From contig JAWKUN010000002.1 in the NCBI GenBank assembly GCA_041398565.1, positions 806,001 to 870,000 on the forward strand: a DNA stretch of 64,000 bases, in the 5' to 3' direction. The first letter of the stretch is position 1, and every line of letters begins with the position of its first letter. The notes under the pieces were generated by a model. The model searched no databases, was not told where the DNA came from, and worked only from the letters and a program-made list of their open reading frames with translations. This document shows, piece after piece, positions 48,101 through 57,005 of the stretch. The DNA is from DATGPD01 sp041398565 (GTDB lineage: Bacteria; Planctomycetota; UBA1135; UBA2386). The position numbers were made by a program, and so were the translations under genes.

Positions 48101-50957
48101 TGGGGTAGGGCAGCATGGTGATCGCGCCCGACCCGCGCAGGGAATCGAGCCTCGAGCCCTGCACCAGAGTGGCCGTGCCGTCGAGGGTCACGTCACCGAG
48201 CGTGACGCCGTCGTTCGCCAGGAAGGTCGATCCGGCCGCCACGTGGAGCACGGGCGCGAACATCGAGTTGGGCGGATGGCCGACGACCTCGGCGGTGCCG
48301 TCGACGACGTCGAGGCTCCAGCCGCCGCCGCGCAGGCCCGGCCCGCCGAACTGGACGTGCGTGCCATCCTCGATCCGTGCGATGGCCGACAGCCGCCCAC
48401 CGTCGAAGGGCTCGCTGACGTGGACCGTGCCCCCGGCCGTGCCCCCGTCGAGAGGGGGGCGCTTGAACACGATGACGCCCTCCTGCGTGTTGAAGCTCGA
48501 CGTGATCGACATCGCCAGCTCGGCGCCGATCTCGAGCACCATGGGCATCGACGACACGCCGGTGTTGTCGCCGAACAGCAGCGTGCCCACGCGCAGCACC
48601 GTGCTCGCCGTGTCGCCGCCGATCAACGAGTCCTGCGTCGGCTCCAGGCTGCCGACGGCCGTCGTGCCCAGGGCGTACACGTTGCAGAACCGAGTCTCGA
48701 GCCGGCTGATCGAGACGTCGCGGATCGTGAACTGCGGCGGCGGGCCGGCGACCGGACCCCACGCCGTCAGGTTCCCCGCGGTGCCGGTGCCCTGCCCGTC
48801 CAGCGTGCACGGCCCCGTCAGCTCGAAGGTGCCGGCGATCGCGCCGAGCACGGTGATGTTGCCCGAGACCAAGGGTTGGCCGATGAGCGACACCGACGCG
48901 CCCGCGTTCACGCGGATGGTGCGCAACCGGGCGGCGGCGACGCTCTGCGGGGTGCTGCCGGCGAAACGCACCTCGCCGCTGGTGGGGGCGAAGTTCGCGC
49001 TCGAGGTCCAGGCGCCGCCGCAGTCGATGCGGTCGGGTGGGTCGGTGACCGTCAGCGTCGGCTGCAGATCGACTTGGCCGGAGACGGCGAGCGCCGACTG
49101 GGTCGGGCCGGTCAGGTCCTCGCCGGCGAACGAGAAGTTGCCGGCGATCGTCAGCTGGCCGACGTCGAGATAGCCGGCGGTCTGGATGAAGTCGCCATTG
49201 ACCGTTGCCGTGAACGCTTCGCAGCCGACGCCCGAGACGGTGAGCGGCGGTAGGTCGCCGCCGATCGTGCATTCCCCGGTGAGCAGGATCCGCGCCCCCG
49301 CGGGCCAGGTCATGGTGCCGTCGACCTGGAGGTCGCTGACCACGTGCAGGGGGTGGCCCGGATAGGAAGTGTGGGCGGCGATGGCGACCGTGCCGCCGCT
49401 GGCCACGACGAGGTGATCGACCGCGGCTGCGCGGCCCCACTGGCCGGTGCCGACGGCAGTCAGCGTGGCGCTGCCGCTGACGTTCAGCGTACCGACGTCG
49501 ATGCCGGTGGTGTCGACCAGGCTCGCTCCGGCGGCGACGTTCAAGGTGTCGGCGATGAGGATCCCGACCGGCGGTGGGGGCGGGTTGGGGCCCACGGGCA
49601 TGGCCGTCACCCGCGCTGCACCGCTGGTGATGCTCAGCGTCCCGAAGCGGAAGCTCGGGGTGCCGCCGCTGTAGTACTCCGACGTGAAGACCACCTCTTG
49701 ATCGAGCGTGCTGCGGACCTCGGCCGACGCGGCACCGAGACCGATGCCGGTGCTGACGGTGCCCCCAGTGAAGATCACCGTCGAGTTCTGGCTGTTGAAC
49801 GTCGTCGAAAGCTGCTGCCGCAGCGCGCCGATCTGCATCGTGCCCGGGGCGTTGGAGCGGATGCCGCTTCCCACCTGCACGAGCAACTCCTGCGCGATCA
49901 GGGTGTCGCTCGGCCCGCCCAAGAGCGACGAGCCGTCGGTGAGGCGCAGAAGATCGAATTCGACTTGGCCCGAGATCGTGAGCGCGGCGTTGTGGACTTC
50001 GGCGGTCGCAAAGTTGATCCCCGCCAGCGTGATCGAGTCGCCTGCGAACGCGGGCACGCTCAGCGCTTGCGCCGAGATGGTCGTCGCGCTGCGCAGCTCG
50101 AACGGCCCCATGTTCGGGCCTGGCCACTGCAGGGTGAGCGCAGTGAGGTTCAAGGCGGCTCCGGCCTCGGCGATCAGGCTGCCCCGCAGCACCGTCGTCG
50201 TGGGCAGCGTGAGGCTTCCCGCCGCCAGCCGGATCGACGCCCACTGGTCGGTGGCCGAACTCACCGCGTGCGTCGTCGCTCCGGTGAACACGATCTCGCC
50301 CGAGGTCGGCTGGAAGCTCGCGCCCGCCGTCAGGTCGTCGGTCACCGAAAGCGTCGTGAATGGCGCCGTCATCGTCGCCGTCGTCGCGAGGGTCGCATCG
50401 TCGCCGACGGTCACGGCGACACCGCCGCTCAGCACGACGACCTCCTGGCCGGTCAGGATCAGGTCGCGGCCGACGTCGACCGTGCCGCCCCACAGCAGGC
50501 GCCCGGCGCCGGAGTAGGCCAGGTCGAGCCGAATGGAGACATCGCGCATGGTCAGGTCGCGGCCGGCGGTGAGGCGCACGATGCCGACCGACGTGCCGGG
50601 TGCGGTGGCCAGGGTGCCCGCCGCGCCGATGCCGACGAACGACAGCGCGCCGTCGCCGGACACGTTCGCTTGCACGTCGGCGCTGCCATACACCCCGAGC
50701 AAGCGTTGCGCGTCGATCGTCATCGTTCTGAGCACGCGCAGGTCGCGGCAGACGGCGCCGCCGGCGGCCACGACCGGCGCGAACCCGCGCGTGTCGATGA
50801 TCGCGTCGGTACGGTCGTCAGGCAGGCCCGCGGTCCAGTTCGCGGCGTTGAACCAGTCGGAGGACACCAGGCCCACCCAGGTCGTCGAAGTCTGCGCCTG
50901 CGCGGCGCCGGCGAGCAGGAGGAACGCGGTCAGGAGCGTGGCGAGGGGTACTTGCAT
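45186..50957 (-). CDS. Giant secreted beta-helix/adhesin-like protein
   Basis: The 1923-residue protein has a signal peptide (MQVPLATLLTAFLLLAGAAQAQ) and a region from residue 25 onward of short repeating beta strands. Internal repeats of the type CGGAWTSSANFAPTSGEVRF, CGGDWTSNANFAPASGTIAF and VQGNWTTNQLFLPASGHVLL recur along the chain. The opening TWVGLVSSDWFNAANWTAG resembles repeats in autotransporter-like and planctomycete adhesins. The last 120 residues are the shared C-terminal domain. A TACCAT box lies 31 bases before the ATG. Its role in adhesion or surface structure is inferred only from architecture. Confidence 0.82.
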   Translation of the reverse strand: MQVPLATLLTAFLLLAGAAQAQTSTTWVGLVSSDWFNAANWTAGLPDDRTDAIIDTRGFAPVVAAGGAVCRDLRVLRTMTIDAQRLLGVYGSADVQANVSGDGALSFVGIGAAGTLATAPGTSVGIVRLTAGRDLTMRDVSIRLDLAYSGAGRLLWGGTVDVGRDLILTGQEVVVLSGGVAVTVGDDATLATTATMTAPFTTLSVTDDLTAGASFQPTSGEIVFTGATTHAVSSATDQWASIRLAAGSLTLPTTTVLRGSLIAEAGAALNLTALTLQWPGPNMGPFELRSATTISAQALSVPAFAGDSITLAGINFATAEVHNAALTISGQVEFDLLRLTDGSSLLGGPSDTLIAQELLVQVGSGIRSNAPGTMQIGALRQQLSTTFNSQNSTVIFTGGTVSTGIGLGAASAEVRSTLDQEVVFTSEYYSGGTPSFRFGTLSITSGAARVTAMPVGPNPPPPPVGILIADTLNVAAGASLVDTTGIDVGTLNVSGSATLTAVGTGQWGRAAAVDHLVVASGGTVAIAAHTSYPGHPLHVVSDLQVDGTMTWPAGARILLTGECTIGGDLPPLTVSGVGCEAFTATVNGDFIQTAGYLDVGQLTIAGNFSFAGEDLTGPTQSALAVSGQVDLQPTLTVTDPPDRIDCGGAWTSSANFAPTSGEVRFAGSTPQSVAAARLRTIRVNAGASVSLIGQPLVSGNITVLGAIAGTFELTGPCTLDGQGTGTAGNLTAWGPVAGPPPQFTIRDVSISRLETRFCNVYALGTTAVGSLEPTQDSLIGGDTASTVLRVGTLLFGDNTGVSSMPMVLEIGAELAMSITSSFNTQEGVIVFKRPPLDGGTAGGTVHVSEPFDGGRLSAIARIEDGTHVQFGGPGLRGGGWSLDVVDGTAEVVGHPPNSMFAPVLHVAAGSTFLANDGVTLGDVTLDGTATLVQGSRLDSLRGSGAITMLPYPNDHRLLVHGDLLFDGTLSGPPDTLVEVDADARLRGALPEFEHTAGTATIEQLTVARAATFRGAALADGLDGASLVAAGGDVRLQTTGAVTTPPDRIECGGDWTSNANFAPASGTIAFTGTGIQTVSFGPPPLHDVEIGAASAVTLGDLHITGSLLVAGSLTLTGATLQVGQSATVPGTLTAANAAATIPGALVVPSGGTATLGGVTHALGSLDVAGDVTFPANAALDFAGGGMVRAPSTSPLPRTRLLSGGYDVPAATLASDLVQEPACLSLALGDVDVAGDATFLGGTVTGSTLAAVQDLVVGGDVRFETHNSTTSPPARIEVQGNWTTNQLFLPASGHVLLAGTTTLVDHTQASGVCEFFDLTFAAGTTTPQDRMEAKGPACRIAAGATLDMGTRRLILAPGSTTTIEGTLRLDQAGSLLGLFGSEMRFVPGSTLFARGRPTNHAKLIGVVSGFELGGHIDANNLTIDGLDERGVRILESATFAAAPFDMRGVTISTGSTAPGARMVDVARGAAQTLELWDWELMDNGPSQYGVASSGAGRIDLINFSGGRGSATFELDPGNVLFWSERRTELAAHSATGGFLGNRVGFTTTREVAMNLLRVSRAPAASGPWSVLTTLMPQGSSSSGATYAHDDGAVLAGEEWFYRVEEKLLHDAWRPLFDDRARAFASQVGDTAFVGPGGFASIDAALAAVPLGGSVVVAPGTHAPFTITRPVHLVAAGGGTTRIVGGTPAVISGLLPTDGEVAIQGLTFGDGVTAGGAELLRIDGARNVVLLDDVGLLAAPGQDALRLVGAPQVKLQQVVANARVAADASIAYAARCTFAALDLRNAARVTHAATTTGPVTRDGSSTLVSRPGGSPRLDSPSLWQGDETVPITVRGESGHLFGVTLDLRLAFLDLSFFLPLDMVLMQAAPVAFLSGVVPPGGEVEIPLLAPQEPALHGQQLALQVFALDLVTATGRFGSARHAVMLP

Positions 50958-50988
50958 GGGGCCGTTCCGAGCGGTGCTTCCCCGGTCG

Positions 50989-50994
50989 ATGGTA
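50989..50994 (-). promoter_or_regulatory. Candidate -10 box for the giant secreted protein gene
   Basis: TACCAT on the minus strand, preceded by GGGGC, lies 31 bases before the ATG at 50957. Confidence 0.3.
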
Positions 50995-51081
50995 GCCCCG
51001 TCCCGAACGTGACGGGGCAATTCCGAGAAGAGTCTGCGTCGCGTCGTGAGTTGGCTCGCACGTCGAGTCCGACGCGTCGGT

Positions 51082-53871
51082 TCAGTCCCGTGGCAGCACG
51101 GCCCGTGCCGGGCGCACGCCGATCACGTTGGTGGGCATGTCCTGGTTCTCGCCGCGGTCGGCGCTGCGCACGTTGGAGGCCGGGCTCTGGAAGTGGCCGC
51201 CGCGGTCGATGCGCAGGCTCGATGCGCCGGGGGCGTCCGGGTCGCCGCGCAGACCGTCGCCCGCCCGCGGCGCGGTGGTGTAGGCGGCCTCGGCGTCGAG
51301 GCACCACTCCGCCACGTTGCCCGCCATGTCGTGCAGGCCGAACCCATTGGCGGCGAACGACCCTACCGGTGCGTGCACGATGTGTCCGTCGTACCAGTCG
51401 TCCTCGATGAAGGCCCAGTCGCGCACGTGTGGCCGGACGAAGCGATCGGCGCCGTTGCCGAACTCGGAGAAGCGCGAGCGGTCGTCGCCCCAGAAGTACC
51501 GCGTCGTCGAGCCAGCCCGGCACGCGTACTCCCACTGCGCCTCCGTCGGCAGCAGCAGGCCGACGCGGCGCAGGATCTCGCGGCACTCGCTCCAGCGCAC
51601 CGATTCGACGGGATTGGTGGCGGTGATCCGCGGCAGGCCCTCGGGCATCTGCGCGTTGTAGTAGAGGCCGAAGAAGCTCGGCGTGGCGCCGCGCGTGAGC
51701 CGCTGCCACTGCGCCTGCGTGAGTTCGTGCTTGGCGAGGAAGAACGCGTCGAGCGCGACTTGGTGCACCGGCACCTCGTCTTGGTCGGGCTGCACCGTGG
51801 GGTCAGGGTTGGCGCCGGTGGCTGGGGCTTCGCCCATCCGGAAGCTGCCCGACGGGAGCAGCACGAACACCATGCCGCTGTCGGCGTCGAGCACGAGCCT
51901 GCCAGTGATCGGATCCCGCGTCGGCGTGGGTGCGCCGGCGGCTGCCGACGCGAGGTGGTGGAACTCGAACAGGCCCGAGTGCGGATCGGCGCCGAGCGGC
52001 TCGAGGCCGAGTTGCGGCGCCAGGCGCAGGCCCGCGTAGCGCGGGCTCGCCGCCACGCCGGCAACCGTGGCTTCCCACGCCGCCCGATGGGCATCGACGC
52101 TGCGCGCCGCGATCGTCTCGGCCCAGGCGACCCGCCGCTCGACGTCGGCGACGGTGCCGTCGTCGTCCTGCAGGAAGTGCAAGAGATCCGGCACGTGGTC
52201 GTCGAGGGTCTCGAGGAGGAAGCGCTCCGAGTCGGCGGCGGCGCTGGTGTGTGCGCCCGCGCCCAGGCGGGCCTGCAGGGCCTTCTGCTGTGCCACGACC
52301 TCGGGTCGGCTGGCGCGCAGCGGCGCTGCGTGGTCGCGCAGCCATGCTCGCAGCGCCGGCAGCGTCGCCGGCCACGGTGGGTAGAGCTTGCTCGCCTCGC
52401 GCTCGGCCACCGCCAGCCGGCGCACCGAGGCCAGCTGCGTGAAGCGTGCCAGGTTGGTCTCTGCGCGCAAGAACTGCGACAGGCTCACGCCGAAGCCGAC
52501 GGTCACCGTCAGCAGGAAGGCCGACAGCACCGGGTTGCGCTGCACCCAGCGGCCGGTGCGCAGGGCCGGGCTCGCACGGCGGGCGAGGATCGGCTCGTGC
52601 CGCCGCAGTCGGCGCAGGTCGTCGGCCAGCGCCGCGGCGGTCTGGTAGCGGTGGCTCGGGTCGCGGTCCATCGCTCGCTCCACGATCACCTCGAGGTCGC
52701 GCGGCGCAGCCTTGTTGAGCGCGCGCACGCGCTTGGGCGCCGCGCGCAGGACCGCCTTGGTGAGGTCGTGCAGCGACACACCCTCGAACGGCAGTGCGCC
52801 GGTCACCACGTTGTAGAGCGTGACGCCGAGCGAGTACACGTCCGCGCGCGCGTCGACGGGTGTCTGGCCGGGCGCGATCTGCTCCGGCGCCATGTACGGC
52901 GGCGAACCCATGACCGCGCCGCTCAGAGTCAGGCCGTCGTCGCCGGCGCGGTCGTCGCGCACCAGGCCGAAGTCGAGCACGACCGGCTCGCCCTCGGTGG
53001 TGACCATGACGTTGGCAGGCTTGATGTCGCGATGCACCAGCCCGCGCTCGTGCGCGTGATGCAGCGCGCGCGCCAGCGTCTCGAAGAAGTCGACAACCGC
53101 GTCGAACTCGGCGCGTGTGCTCGGGCTCGCGTGCGTGGCCTGTATCCCGGGCAACAGCGGCTCGCGCCCTTGCGCCGCGCGCGCCATGCGTCGATCGAGG
53201 CTCGTGCCAGGAACGAGCTGCATGGCGATGAACGGCACGCCGTCCACTTCGCCGCTGTCGTACACGGTGCACAGGTTGGGGTGGTTGAGGCGCGACGCCG
53301 CCTGCGCCTCGCGCGCGAAACGCTGGCGGAACTGCGGCAGCAACAGCGCTTCGCCGCGGATCTGCTTGAGCGCGACCTCGCGCCGCAGCCGCTTGTCGAA
53401 GGCGTGGTATACGGCGCCCATGCCGCCCTGGCCGAGGCAGCGCAGCAGGTGGAAACGACCGAAGTTCTCGCCGGTGGTGGAGTCCTCTCGCGAAGCCGGC
53501 GCCGATGGCGTGTCCGCCCAGCCGACCGAGGACTCCGACTGCGTCCCGGCTCGCCCCGGGGCCGGCGCGGTCTCAGCGAGCGGTCTCGGGCCTTCGCTCG
53601 GCGCGAAACCGAGCCGCTCTTGATCCTGGCTCAGGCGCCCGAGGATGCGCTCGACCCGAGCGCGCAACTCCGGTCGCCCCGCCGTGCAGCGCGCGAGCTC
53701 GGCCTCGGGCTCGGTACTCTCCACGCACCGCACGCAGATCTCCTCGACGAGTTGGCTGTCGACCGCCCCTTGGACCACGCCGTCGACCCTGCTGTCGGTC
53801 GGGGTGTGGGGAGACCCGTCGGGCTGCGTCTCGGAGCCGGCGTCACTCTCGTCGGGTCGCGGCTCCCACAT
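51082..53871 (-). CDS. Ser/Thr protein kinase fused to formylglycine-generating-enzyme-like domain
   Basis: The 929-residue protein has an unusually acidic and Pro-rich N-terminal 130 residues, then a PknB-type kinase: LGQGGMGAVYHAFDKRL, REVALKQIRG, catalytic VHRDIKPANVMV, LDFGLVRD and GSPPYMAPEQ. A transmembrane helix (PVLSAFLLTVTVGFGVSLSQFL) follows. A C-terminal SUMF1/formylglycine-generating-enzyme-like domain contains PSGSFRMGE, PTEAQWEYACRAG, FGLHDMAGNVAEWCLD, IDRGGHF and GVRPARA. Key cysteines for true formylglycine synthesis are not obvious, so this domain is probably a binding domain. The fusion is known in the phylum. Confidence 0.88.
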   Translation of the reverse strand: MWEPRPDESDAGSETQPDGSPHTPTDSRVDGVVQGAVDSQLVEEICVRCVESTEPEAELARCTAGRPELRARVERILGRLSQDQERLGFAPSEGPRPLAETAPAPGRAGTQSESSVGWADTPSAPASREDSTTGENFGRFHLLRCLGQGGMGAVYHAFDKRLRREVALKQIRGEALLLPQFRQRFAREAQAASRLNHPNLCTVYDSGEVDGVPFIAMQLVPGTSLDRRMARAAQGREPLLPGIQATHASPSTRAEFDAVVDFFETLARALHHAHERGLVHRDIKPANVMVTTEGEPVVLDFGLVRDDRAGDDGLTLSGAVMGSPPYMAPEQIAPGQTPVDARADVYSLGVTLYNVVTGALPFEGVSLHDLTKAVLRAAPKRVRALNKAAPRDLEVIVERAMDRDPSHRYQTAAALADDLRRLRRHEPILARRASPALRTGRWVQRNPVLSAFLLTVTVGFGVSLSQFLRAETNLARFTQLASVRRLAVAEREASKLYPPWPATLPALRAWLRDHAAPLRASRPEVVAQQKALQARLGAGAHTSAAADSERFLLETLDDHVPDLLHFLQDDDGTVADVERRVAWAETIAARSVDAHRAAWEATVAGVAASPRYAGLRLAPQLGLEPLGADPHSGLFEFHHLASAAAGAPTPTRDPITGRLVLDADSGMVFVLLPSGSFRMGEAPATGANPDPTVQPDQDEVPVHQVALDAFFLAKHELTQAQWQRLTRGATPSFFGLYYNAQMPEGLPRITATNPVESVRWSECREILRRVGLLLPTEAQWEYACRAGSTTRYFWGDDRSRFSEFGNGADRFVRPHVRDWAFIEDDWYDGHIVHAPVGSFAANGFGLHDMAGNVAEWCLDAEAAYTTAPRAGDGLRGDPDAPGASSLRIDRGGHFQSPASNVRSADRGENQDMPTNVIGVRPARAVLPRD

Positions 53872-53940
53872 GACCCCATCATCACGCCGAGCCTTGCGCG
53901 GCGCAACGTACGGGGACCTCGGCCGCGGCCCACGCGCGTG

Positions 53941-55878
53941 TCAGCTGGATCCCTCGCGCAGGAGCGTCGCCGCCAGGGACCGCATGGGGGCGGTCGGTGC
54001 AACGGCTGCCAAGCGCTCGAGGATCACCCTCATGGCTGGGTTCCCGGCCGACTCGACGAGCCGACGTCGTGCCGCTGCACGCACCGTCGCATCGGGATCG
54101 GCGACAGTCATCGCCACCACCCGCTCGATGCTCTCCGCGTCGATGCGCTGGCACAGGAGGTCGACGGCCTGGACGCGGACGACCGCGGCAGCGTCGTGCG
54201 TGGCGGCGAGGAGGACTGACTGCCCCGCGGGCGGCGAGACGTGCCGCAACGCTGCCAACGCGGCAGCTCCCAGGGCAGGGTCGCCGGTGGCGAGATGGCG
54301 CTCGGCCACTTCCACACAACGAGGATCGCCGCAGTTGCCGATCGCGCTGAACCAACTCTCGAGCAGGCTGCGATGGGCGACGCTCGGCTCGAGCGCGAAC
54401 AGGCGGTCGAGGTGGACACGGGGCTCGTCGGCTCGTCCTGCCAGCGCGCCGAGCATCAGCATGCTGGTCGAGGTGACCCTGGCCGGGCCGGAACTCGCGG
54501 CCAGATCAGAGAGCGCGAGCATGAGGTCGGTCGTCGGCTGCGCGACCTGCACCATGCTGGCGAGCGACGTGGCTCGCATCGGCTCGGGGAGCGATCCATC
54601 GGCGGCGAAGCCGGCGAGCATGCGCTGGGCCGCGGGGGTGCCGGCTTCGGCGACGCTACTGATGAGGAATGATGCCAGCTCCGGTGCCTCGAGGTTCGCG
54701 AGGATGATGCGCTCGAGTTCCTGCGCCCGCTCCGGCCACAGCTGCAGGATCCGCACGAGATTGCGGCGATGGGCGAGAAGCGCGCCGAGATCGCGCGGCG
54801 TCTTGCCCAACTCCTCGCGCAGCCACTGTGCCATCTTCTCGCTGGCGAGTCCGGCCAGCATGGCGCGTTCCTCGGCGAGGCGCTCGTTGTCTTCGTCGGC
54901 GTCGTCGGTGACGCCAGCCACCGGCTGCCAGGCCCCGTCCCAGAGCGACGGGTCCGGGGTCACGGCCTGGACCGTCGCAGTGGCCAGGGTGACCGATGCC
55001 GTGGTGGCGACGCGGACCACCATCGCCGCCTGCTCGACCCGCAGCGTCACGATCTCGCGGGTGGCGGCGGAAGCGAGCCAGCCTCGCGCGAAGTCGAAGG
55101 TCGCCCGCGCCTGGTGCTCGACCTCGGGGACGGGGTCCCCATCGGTACCGGCCACGTAGGCGGTCTTCGCCTTGCGCAGGACACGCTGGCCACGGTCGGT
55201 GGTCCACTCGTAGTGCACCCGCGCGAGCCCTGTGGCGTCCGGTTCGTCGCTTTCCCAGCTTGCAGCGCCGTCGCGGACCGCGAACGTCAGCAGCGCGACC
55301 AGAGCGCGCAGGCGGTTGCGGTGCGAAGGAGTGACCGCGGGGTCGAAGCGCAGGCCCAGCGGCGTGCCGCACGCGCGCAGGCGCACGAGGCAGCCGAGCT
55401 CGAGGTCGCGGGCCAGTCGCGCGAAGACGGTTGCCGCATCCCGACCCGACGTCTTGCCGGACACGCTCGGCTCGGGCATGTGCAGGGCGGCGATGCACTC
55501 GTCGCCGCGCCTCGCCAAGACGACGACCTGAAGGAGTCCGCGCACGTCGGATCGAGCGTCGGTGATCGGCTCGCCGGCGCGAACCATGGAGGTCGCGGTG
55601 GAACTGCTCGTATCGAACACGAACCGGCTGCCGGCGGGGGCACCGAAGGGCGCCATCGCACCAGGTACCGCGGTGCGCGCGCTCGTGGCCGTTTCGGCGG
55701 CATCGATACCGTTCACGGTCGAGGGTGCGGCTCGCTCGGTGGCCGCCGCGGTGCCCGGCGCGGTCGGCGCGTCGGTGACACAGAGCGCGGCGAAGCCCAG
55801 TAGGCAGAGGCCCAGCAGGCAGAGGACGAGGCTGGCCAGGGCGGGCCTCGAGAAGCGGGTTTGGCGGGTCATGGTCAT
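53941..55878 (-). CDS. Membrane-anchored HEAT-like repeat protein
   Basis: This 645-residue protein has an N-terminal membrane anchor (ALASLVLCLLGLCLLGFAALC). The region of residues 80-330 is a beta-rich part (SRFVFDTSSSTATSMV, LLTFAVRDGAASWESDE, FARGWLASAATREIVTLRV) that I do not recognise. A helical C-terminal half resembles HEAT/Armadillo repeats (LARLLQLW-like helices, SLLESWFSAIGNCGDPRCVEVAERHL, AVVRVQAVDLLCQRIDAESIE). A second ATG lies six bases downstream of the chosen start. The function is unknown. It lies downstream of the small secreted protein gene and a strong hairpin. Confidence 0.68.
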   Translation of the reverse strand: MTMTRQTRFSRPALASLVLCLLGLCLLGFAALCVTDAPTAPGTAAATERAAPSTVNGIDAAETATSARTAVPGAMAPFGAPAGSRFVFDTSSSTATSMVRAGEPITDARSDVRGLLQVVVLARRGDECIAALHMPEPSVSGKTSGRDAATVFARLARDLELGCLVRLRACGTPLGLRFDPAVTPSHRNRLRALVALLTFAVRDGAASWESDEPDATGLARVHYEWTTDRGQRVLRKAKTAYVAGTDGDPVPEVEHQARATFDFARGWLASAATREIVTLRVEQAAMVVRVATTASVTLATATVQAVTPDPSLWDGAWQPVAGVTDDADEDNERLAEERAMLAGLASEKMAQWLREELGKTPRDLGALLAHRRNLVRILQLWPERAQELERIILANLEAPELASFLISSVAEAGTPAAQRMLAGFAADGSLPEPMRATSLASMVQVAQPTTDLMLALSDLAASSGPARVTSTSMLMLGALAGRADEPRVHLDRLFALEPSVAHRSLLESWFSAIGNCGDPRCVEVAERHLATGDPALGAAALAALRHVSPPAGQSVLLAATHDAAAVVRVQAVDLLCQRIDAESIERVVAMTVADPDATVRAAARRRLVESAGNPAMRVILERLAAVAPTAPMRSLAATLLREGSS

Positions 55879-55953
55879 CTGGGTCGAGGTCTCTTCGTCC
55901 TTCCCCGATGGGAAGGAGCCGCGCTCCGTGACACAGGTCTTGCGAGAACGCGA

Positions 55954-55987
55954 GCAGCCCCCGCCCTCGAGCGAGGGCGGGGGCTGC
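55954..55987 (-). terminator. Strong GC hairpin between two genes
   Basis: A perfect 16-bp stem with a two-base loop spans 55954-55987. Its left arm begins GCAGCCCCCGCCCTCG and its right arm is CGAGGGCGGGGGCTGC. It lies 37 bases after the stop of the 56025-56786 gene, the usual place for transcription termination. There is no U-run, so it may need Rho or act as a processing site. Confidence 0.6.
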
Positions 55988-56024
55988 GTCGGGAGGTCTC
56001 GCGACGGGCGACGTCGCTCCGCGG

Positions 56025-56786
56025 TCAGTCGAGCCACCTGGTGGCGTCGCCGAAGGTGTCGTTGTCGTTCGAGAAGGTCTGCGACACGGGGCTGTACCCG
56101 CCGGCGCTGACGCGCAGATAGCAACGGTTGCTGCCACCGCTCAGCATGCGGATGTAGCCCGAAGCCGTGGTCGTGGTGGTCTGCACGTCGGCTCGCATCC
56201 GGTGGTTCATCTCGAAGTTGAAGTCGACGGCTGCGAAGAAGCCATCGAGATTGTGGGCGCTCCAGGAGGTGTCCCAGGCGGTCATGTCGGCGCGGTAGTC
56301 CCCGGACGTGAGCGCGTTGCCGCGGCTCACGAACAGGTCGGAGTTCGAGTAGAGATTCACGGCGGCGCCGAAGCCGAGGGTGACGTCGACGCGGTATCCG
56401 GACACCGTGAACCGGCGGCTGGCAGAGCCTGCGTTGTTGAACCAGGGGTTCCAGGAGGTCTGGATCGCGCCGTCGTACGGCCGGTTCTCGTCGAAGACGG
56501 TCATCGTGTCGTGTTCGACGATGACCCGGTGCTGGCGCGTGCCGGCCGTGTCGGCGCGGTACCACGCGGCAACGCGGATGAGGTCGCGGTAGGAGCCGAC
56601 CCGCCGCTTGAGCTTGCCCTCGACGTAGCTGCCCCAGTTGGCCACCGACTGGCCGAACTGGAACGCGCGCGCCCCGAGGTCGGAGTCGCCCGACTCGCGG
56701 ACGATCTGGCCGGTGACGTTGGACTGGGCGGCCACGGCAGCGGCGAGGGCGATGGGGGCGAGGATCAACTTGGTGAGCTTGAACAT
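56025..56786 (-). CDS. Small secreted protein of unknown function
   Basis: This 253-residue protein has a signal peptide (MFKLTKLILAPIALAAAVAAQ) and mature beta-rich sequence (RFTVSGYRVDVTLGFGAAVNLYSNSDLFV). Many Trp and Tyr residues are present. AGGA 10 bases before the ATG is a clear ribosome-binding site. No family or catalytic motif is recognised. The following hairpin would end its transcript. Confidence 0.7.
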   Translation of the reverse strand: MFKLTKLILAPIALAAAVAAQSNVTGQIVRESGDSDLGARAFQFGQSVANWGSYVEGKLKRRVGSYRDLIRVAAWYRADTAGTRQHRVIVEHDTMTVFDENRPYDGAIQTSWNPWFNNAGSASRRFTVSGYRVDVTLGFGAAVNLYSNSDLFVSRGNALTSGDYRADMTAWDTSWSAHNLDGFFAAVDFNFEMNHRMRADVQTTTTTASGYIRMLSGGSNRCYLRVSAGGYSPVSQTFSNDNDTFGDATRWLD

Positions 56787-56993
56787 TTCGGTTTTTCCTG
56801 ATTCGTCAGTGGATCGCCCGTGGCGGTGCGCCGCGGACACAGGAGGGATGGGCCGGCGGAACGCGGTGTGACGGACGATGGCGAGAATCGGTGAGCGTGC
56901 TCGCCCTGCCCGGAACGCTGCAGTCCGCGGGTGGCTGGGTGTTTGCCATGGGCTCAGGCTGCCGCGACACCCTGGTTCGGCCGGGCTCAGGGC

Positions 56994-56999
56994 TACGAT
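56994..56999 (+). promoter_or_regulatory. Candidate -10 box for the second sigma factor gene
   Basis: TACGAT preceded by GGGC lies six bases before the ATG at 57006. This spacing would put transcription start at the ATG itself, that is, a leaderless message. Confidence 0.38.
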
Positions 57000-57005
57000 T
57001 CGGCG

